This document shows positions 32,201 to 36,187 of a stretch of DNA of 36,187 nt, in pieces. This DNA is from Acetivibrio ethanolgignens (GTDB taxonomy: Bacteria; Bacillota; Clostridia; Lachnospirales; Lachnospiraceae). Within the stretch, counting starts at the first letter, position 1; each line of letters starts with the position of its first letter. The translations under genes and the position numbers were made by a program. Below the pieces are notes generated by a model that saw nothing but the letters and a program-made list of their open reading frames with translations, was not told the origin of the DNA and made no database searches. The stretch lies in contig NZ_LNAM01000154.1 of the NCBI RefSeq assembly GCF_001461035.1, positions 969 through 37,155 on the forward strand. Reading direction: 5' to 3'.

Positions 32201-32591
32201 CGGTCTTGTAAACGGAGAAAAAGAGATTCTTCCGTTGCTGGACAGACAGTTTGCCGGAGAGGAGGGGCTTTCACCATCGGTAAAGTCCCAGGTAATACCA
32301 GTAGAGACCCTGAAGGACGGAAGCTTTTCCAAGGGCTCCAGTGTGGCAGATACGGAAGGCTTTGAACGGCTGATTGCCTATACGGAGAAGCTGGTGCAGA
32401 AATTGTCGCAGGAGATAAAAGAGGGAACGACAAGGATTAATCCGTATAAATTGGGCGACAAGTGTGCTTGTGATTACTGCAGCTACAGAGCTGTCTGTGG
32501 CTTTGATAAAAAGCGGGAGGGCTATGCCTTTCGAAAGCTTAGAGAGAAATCAAAGGAAGAGGTTTGGAGGGAAATCTATGGGGAAGGTTAA
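29217..32591 (+). CDS. addB: ATP-dependent helicase-nuclease subunit B
   Basis: Subunit of the AddAB helicase-nuclease that processes double-strand ends and recognises Chi for recombination. The 1124 residues start with an ATP-binding motif GGSGAGKT (8-15), as in Firmicute AddB. The C-terminal RecB-like nuclease has RIDRLDLYEAENEVYVKIID with YKSG. The [4Fe-4S] cysteines are visible as C in YAACAFSH and C1085, C1088 and C1094 in CDYCSYRAVC. I chose ATG 29217 because AAGGGAG lies 6 bases before it; the longer frame runs into the divergent gene. It overlaps addA by 14 bases. Confidence 0.95.
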   Translation: MALRLILGGSGAGKTYELYHHIIGESMKRPEKKFLVIVPEQFTMAAQKDFVAMHPQHGIMNIDILSFMRLACRIFEETAGEERQVLEDIGKTMILRKVMENKKNELGYFKGNLTKPGFIDEMKSLLSELFLYSVGEEELLAMEEAAKDKPQLSMKLKDVQLIYKGFQEYIQEKYITAEEILEVLYDVMENSRLLANSVVCLDGFTGFTPSQYKVLEKLLKKAEDVYVTVAIDEREDITRLKEDFRLFHLSKKTIGRLRKLSDKVGCEICDPVYPKTLHGQLYRFCKEPALGFLERNLFRPYFKEYSEKQENICIRGLENPRAEVKYSLQRILHLVREEGFRYRDIAVVTGDLEGYGRLIEEEYKKCGIPYFMDNKREILKNPYCRLLSGLLELFSKGFDYESMFHCLRSGMLSIEADRLDKLENYVLALGVRGYERWNSPFTRSLKGMTEEELAALDETREEIIELLRPLWEKISKRGRTVREYTEGLYQFGLSIHAYEKLLAYQRDFEEAGNLLAAKEYGQVYQQVCEIFEQAVELLGEEKVSLKEYRELLETGLSKAKVGLIPAGVDQIVVGDMERTRLKDIKALFFLGVNDGMVPKASGGGGILSDMERELLKESQVELAPTKRESIYTEQFYLYLNLTKAERYLYMTYAFCGSDGKERKPSYLIGKISRMFPDAAKEPEDWLEERLGADGGLTYLLEGLALGGKIEDAEEERFWQGLIGWYLKNKKLKQNLITYIEAALTPAAESKISQAAAKALYGEENKGSVTRLEQYAACAFSHFISYGLKLRERQLFRLAAPDMGNIFHEALERFAGHLKEEGLSWEEVTEEMRESLTERCVEEAAIEYGNRIFESSSRNAYMLTRIKRIMKRTLKVLTEQLGAGSFVPSGYEVTFSEEFYGRIDRLDLYEAENEVYVKIIDYKSGHKAFDIVDLSYGLQLQLVVYLHAAMEQAGRNYPDKQMVPAGIFYYNLDDPIVDKDTKDKVEHAILKELKMSGLVNGEKEILPLLDRQFAGEEGLSPSVKSQVIPVETLKDGSFSKGSSVADTEGFERLIAYTEKLVQKLSQEIKEGTTRINPYKLGDKCACDYCSYRAVCGFDKKREGYAFRKLREKSKEEVWREIYGEG

Positions 32592-35500
32592 ATTTACCGA
32601 GGATCAGCAGAAGGTCATTGATTTAAGAAATTGCAATGTTTTAGTATCTGCGGCGGCCGGCTCAGGAAAGACTGCAGTTTTAGTAGAACGGATTTTAGAG
32701 AAGATTTCCTCCAGAGAGCATCCGGTAGATATTGACCACCTGCTGATTGTGACCTTTACCGATGCAGCAGCAGGGGAGATGCGGGAGCGGATTAGCCGGG
32801 CTATTGAGGAGAGACTTCTTTTAGAGCCGGATAATGTCCATTTGGAACGGCAGGCAGCTTTGGTTCATAATGCAAGGATTACAACAATTCATAGCTTTTG
32901 TCTTGGTGTGATTCGGGATTATTTTAATGAAATTGACCTGGATCCGGGCTTTCGGCTGGGAGATGAAACGGAGCTTCTGCTGCTAAAGGGCGAAGCTATG
33001 GAAGCGGTAGTAGAAGCCTTTTATGCAGAAAAAAGTCCAGGATATCTGTCCTTTGTGGAAAGCTATGCTGCTGGAAAAAGGGATGAAAGCATTGAAAAGC
33101 TGGTGTATCGCCTGTATGATTTTGCGATGAGCTATCCGTGGCCGAAGCTGTGGATAGAAGGGCAGAGAAAGAATTTTTCTGTGGAAAAGGAAGAGGATTT
33201 TTTTGAAGCAGACTGGCAGAAGGAGCTGGTGGGCTTTTTAAAGACAGAAATCAGAGATTGCCTGGAAGTGAATAAGACAGCCCTGGAGCTTGCCGGGATG
33301 TCCGATGGACCATATATGTACGAAGCAGCTCTGCTTTCGGATGCAGAACAGCTGGAGCGGCTTTGTAAGGCAGAGGACTACCCGTCTATTGGGCATTTTC
33401 TGGAAAGGATTTCCTGGGCAAAGCTTTCTGCAAAAAAAGATGACTGTGTTGACACGGAGAAGCGGGAGGCAGTAAAGCTTCTCAGAGATAGTGTAAAAAA
33501 AGCGATAAATGGGCTAAAGGAAAAGTATTATTTTCAGCCGATGGAGGAAATGATAGCGGATATTAAAAAGGCAGCCCCGGCAATGAATGCATTTCTTGAC
33601 CTGACGCTGGCTTTTATGGAGGCTTATCAGGAAAAGAAGGAGGAAAAAAATCTTCTGGATTTTAATGATATGGAGCACTATGCTTTAAAGATTCTGACGA
33701 AGGAGCCGGAAAAACTGGAAAACAAAGCTACGGGTGGGGCTTTAATACTTCCAACCCAGACAGCGGTAGAGCTTAGCCACTATTATGAAGAAATATTGAT
33801 TGATGAATACCAGGACAGTAACCTGGTACAGGAGACTTTGCTTAACAGTATATCTCAGGAAAAATTTGGCCGGCCGAATGTTTTTATGGTGGGTGATGTA
33901 AAGCAGAGTATTTATAAGTTCCGCTTAGCACGGCCGGAGCTTTTTATGGAAAAATTTAATACCTATCAGGAGAAGGGGGACTATGTACGGGTAGACTTAA
34001 AGAAGAATTTCCGAAGCCGGGAAAGTGTTCTGGAGGCTATCAACTACATATTCTTTGGCATTATGAAAAGGGATCTGGGAAATATTGATTATGATGCAGC
34101 TGCAGCCCTTTACCCGGGACGGCCGGCTTTGGAGGAGACAGAGGAAGAAGCCGGTCTTTGGAAGGACTGTGAGATTTTGATTGCCCAGTCTTCAGAAGAG
34201 GTAACGGATAAGGAGCTGGAGGGAAAAATACTTGCCAGACAGATGAAGAAGCTCCATGAGGAGCAAAATATTCCTTATAAGGATATGGTAGTTCTTCTGC
34301 GTTCCATGAAGGGATGGTCAGAGGAGCTGGTGAATGTTTTAAAGGAAGAAGGAATTCCAGCAAGGGCAGCAACACAGACTGGCTACTTTTCAGCTGTAGA
34401 AGTAATGACAATGTTAAATCTTCTTTTAATTATTGATAATCCAAGGCAGGATATCCCTCTGGCAGCAGTGTTACGCTCTAATATCGGTGGCTTTTCTGAT
34501 GAGGAGCTGGCGGCTCTTCGATGTATTGATAAAGAAGGAGAACTGTATGACTGCCTTTCAGCTGCCGAAGGGCAAAAGAAGGTACAGGACTTTTTGACTC
34601 TCTTGAACAGGCTCCGTAAGCTGGTGCCAATCGTGGGAATCTATGAGCTTTTAACAATTATATATGAAGAGACAGGCTATTATAACTATGTAAAGGCTCT
34701 TCCGGGTGGGAAGGCCCGTTGTGCGAATTTGGATATGCTTTTACAGAAGGGGGCCGATTTTGAAAAGACCAGCTATGGAGGCTTATTCCAGTTCAACCGG
34801 TATATTGAGAGGCTTCACCAGTATGAGGTGGATTTTGGTGAGGCTTTCGTGCTGGGAGAAAATCAGGACACGGTGTCTATTATGAGTATCCACAAGAGTA
34901 AGGGACTGGAATTTCCGGTGGTATTTTTAGCCGCTATGGGAAAAGGCTTTAATAAGCAGGATACGAGAGAACGGATTTTGATGCATCCTGATCTGGGGCT
35001 TGGGCCGGATTATATTGACAGTGAGCTGCGGACAAAATCACCGACGCTTTTAAAGCAGGTCATGAAAAGAAAGACAGACCTGGAAAATATGGGTGAGGAG
35101 CTCCGGGTGCTTTATGTAGCCATGACCCGTGCCCGGGAAAAGCTTATTTTAACTGGCTGTGTAAAGGATGTGGAAAAGGCACAGCTAAAATGGCAGCAGG
35201 CGGAGCCTCTTTTGTTTTCCCAGCGTGCCGGGGCCGGAAACTATCTGGATTTAATTATGCCAAGAGTATTTACCTGGCAGGAGGAGCCTGTAGATAAGCT
35301 AAGCTATCGGGTAGAGTATATTACGGAAGAGGAATTAAGCTTTGAGGCAGTAGCTGCCAGGATATCTGGTGAGCAAAGAAGGGCAGAGCTCCTTTCCCTG
35401 GAACAAAGGGAGCTTTGGAGTGAAGAGGAACAAATAGAAGCAGAAAGATATATAAGCTTCCAATACCCTTATACAGTAGAAGAAAAAATTAAATCTAAAC

Positions 35501-36153
35501 TTACTGTTTCTGAATTGAAACAGCAGGCCATGCAGAGACAGGAAGAGGAAGGACAGCTTTTAGAGGAGCTTGTTGAAAAGGAGGCCTACATTCCTTCCTT
35601 TATCCAGGCAAGGGAGGAAAAGAGTGGAAGCCTCCGTGGAACTGTTTACCACAGGGTTATGGAAAATCTTTCCTTCCTTCAGGCAGAAAAAAATGGTCTG
35701 GAGACAGAGCTTGCAGCTTTGGTAGAGGCAGGAAGGATTTCCAGGGAGGAGCTTTCCCTTATAAGCACAAAGAAGCTTTCCTGGTTCTTGAGTTCTAAGC
35801 TGGGGCAGAGGATGAAAAAAGCAGAAGCAGAAGGAAAGCTTTACCGGGAACAGCCCTTTGTTATCGGACTTCCGGCAAGTAAGCTGCAGCCAGAGCTTAA
35901 GAGCGAGGAAACGGTACTGGTGCAGGGTGTCATTGACAGCTTCTTTGAAGAAAAGGGGCAGCTTATCCTGATGGATTATAAAACGGACCGGGTAGCCAGT
36001 GGTGATGAGCTGATAAAACGTTATAAAAGCCAGCTGGAGTATTATAAAGCAGCTCTGGAGCAGCTTACCGGGAAAAAGGTGGCAGAGTGCTACATCTATT
36101 CCTTCTATCTGGGAGAAACCATCGCACCTCACGACAAACGCATGAATGAATAA
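32578..36153 (+). CDS. addA: ATP-dependent helicase-nuclease subunit A
   Basis: UvrD/RecB-like helicase and nuclease subunit of AddAB. The 1191 residues have the Walker A motif AAAGSGKT at 25-32, TFTDAAAGEM, the Walker B LIDEYQDSN, GDVKQSIYKFRLARP, SIHKSKGLEFPVVFL and VAMTRAREKLIL of the superfamily 1 helicases. The C-terminal nuclease has VYHRVMEN, VQGVIDSF and LMDYKTDRV. I chose ATG 32578 because GGAGGGA lies about 6 bases before it and the helicase N-terminus begins there. Its start lies inside the addB end, so translation is coupled. The stop is 34 bases before the end of the window. Confidence 0.95.
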   Translation: MGKVKFTEDQQKVIDLRNCNVLVSAAAGSGKTAVLVERILEKISSREHPVDIDHLLIVTFTDAAAGEMRERISRAIEERLLLEPDNVHLERQAALVHNARITTIHSFCLGVIRDYFNEIDLDPGFRLGDETELLLLKGEAMEAVVEAFYAEKSPGYLSFVESYAAGKRDESIEKLVYRLYDFAMSYPWPKLWIEGQRKNFSVEKEEDFFEADWQKELVGFLKTEIRDCLEVNKTALELAGMSDGPYMYEAALLSDAEQLERLCKAEDYPSIGHFLERISWAKLSAKKDDCVDTEKREAVKLLRDSVKKAINGLKEKYYFQPMEEMIADIKKAAPAMNAFLDLTLAFMEAYQEKKEEKNLLDFNDMEHYALKILTKEPEKLENKATGGALILPTQTAVELSHYYEEILIDEYQDSNLVQETLLNSISQEKFGRPNVFMVGDVKQSIYKFRLARPELFMEKFNTYQEKGDYVRVDLKKNFRSRESVLEAINYIFFGIMKRDLGNIDYDAAAALYPGRPALEETEEEAGLWKDCEILIAQSSEEVTDKELEGKILARQMKKLHEEQNIPYKDMVVLLRSMKGWSEELVNVLKEEGIPARAATQTGYFSAVEVMTMLNLLLIIDNPRQDIPLAAVLRSNIGGFSDEELAALRCIDKEGELYDCLSAAEGQKKVQDFLTLLNRLRKLVPIVGIYELLTIIYEETGYYNYVKALPGGKARCANLDMLLQKGADFEKTSYGGLFQFNRYIERLHQYEVDFGEAFVLGENQDTVSIMSIHKSKGLEFPVVFLAAMGKGFNKQDTRERILMHPDLGLGPDYIDSELRTKSPTLLKQVMKRKTDLENMGEELRVLYVAMTRAREKLILTGCVKDVEKAQLKWQQAEPLLFSQRAGAGNYLDLIMPRVFTWQEEPVDKLSYRVEYITEEELSFEAVAARISGEQRRAELLSLEQRELWSEEEQIEAERYISFQYPYTVEEKIKSKLTVSELKQQAMQRQEEEGQLLEELVEKEAYIPSFIQAREEKSGSLRGTVYHRVMENLSFLQAEKNGLETELAALVEAGRISREELSLISTKKLSWFLSSKLGQRMKKAEAEGKLYREQPFVIGLPASKLQPELKSEETVLVQGVIDSFFEEKGQLILMDYKTDRVASGDELIKRYKSQLEYYKAALEQLTGKKVAECYIYSFYLGETIAPHDKRMNE

Positions 36154-36187
36154 ATTATGAACACCCCCGTCCAGATTTTTGATATAA

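Noticed and set aside
1-36187. CRISPR array, prophage or integrative element
   Set aside because: No regularly spaced repeats, no cas genes, and no integrase or phage structural genes are seen.

Overview
The window looks like chromosomal DNA of an anaerobic gut Clostridium, most likely a Lachnospiraceae member (Bacillota). Three things point there: strong AGGAGG-type ribosome binding sites throughout, a moderately low GC content, and strict-anaerobe genes (the [FeFe]-hydrogenase maturase HydG with a TM1266-type regulator, and the oxygen-sensitive ribonucleotide reductase NrdD/NrdG) next to a Firmicute-type AddAB nuclease, a LicT-type antiterminator and a Clostridial-type 6S RNA. The genus cannot be fixed from the sequence alone.

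Layout. 1-586: remains of a toxin-antitoxin pair (YgiT-type zinc-finger antitoxin with an internal deletion). 587-4359: pepT, a convergent single-TM hypothetical gene, mutY and a sigma-70-like protein that lacks region 4. 4363-4848: a 486-bp foldback (near-palindromic) mobile element with an 8-bp target duplication that contains the stop codon of the sigma-like gene. 4857-6753: attenuator-like leader, hydrogenase-system regulator and hydG. 6807-7286: dCMP deaminase on the minus strand. 7373-13455: a phosphate block, made of a Pho-box-like promoter, a Na/phosphate cotransporter with a PhoU tail, PhoB, a soluble PhoR and a secreted modular 5'-nucleotidase. 13652-14435: an MNT/HEPN toxin-antitoxin pair directly abutting the orphaned C-terminus of a DUF445 gene. 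14502-18532: Crp/Fnr-family regulator, then nrdD-nrdG-dut behind a promoter with two NrdR-box-like palindromes. 18563-19573: membrane-anchored hypothetical. 19663-23034: rfbACDB (dTDP-L-rhamnose) on the minus strand. 23072-23264: a compact, perfectly paired four-way-junction element, followed by back-to-back rfb and licT promoters. 23383-26465: RAT/terminator leader, licT, PTS EIIA and EIICB. 26526-26749: 6S RNA and terminator. 26782-36153: nadE, a convergent FMN-binding-like hypothetical gene, addB and addA.

The phosphate genes form a plausible circuit: PhoB would bind the Pho box ahead of the transporter, the transporter's PhoU tail could report phosphate flux to the cytosolic PhoR, and the exported nucleotidase releases phosphate. 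nrdD, nrdG and dut together supply dNTPs anaerobically and limit dUTP. licT and the two PTS genes form an autoregulated sugar-uptake operon, probably for N-acetylglucosamine or glucose.

The strongest candidates for something undescribed are the four-way-junction element between the rfb and licT promoters (23072-23264) and the foldback element at 4363-4848. Smaller points are a dispersed hairpin repeat found twice, a sigma-like protein without region 4, and the toxin-antitoxin pair replacing most of a DUF445 gene.
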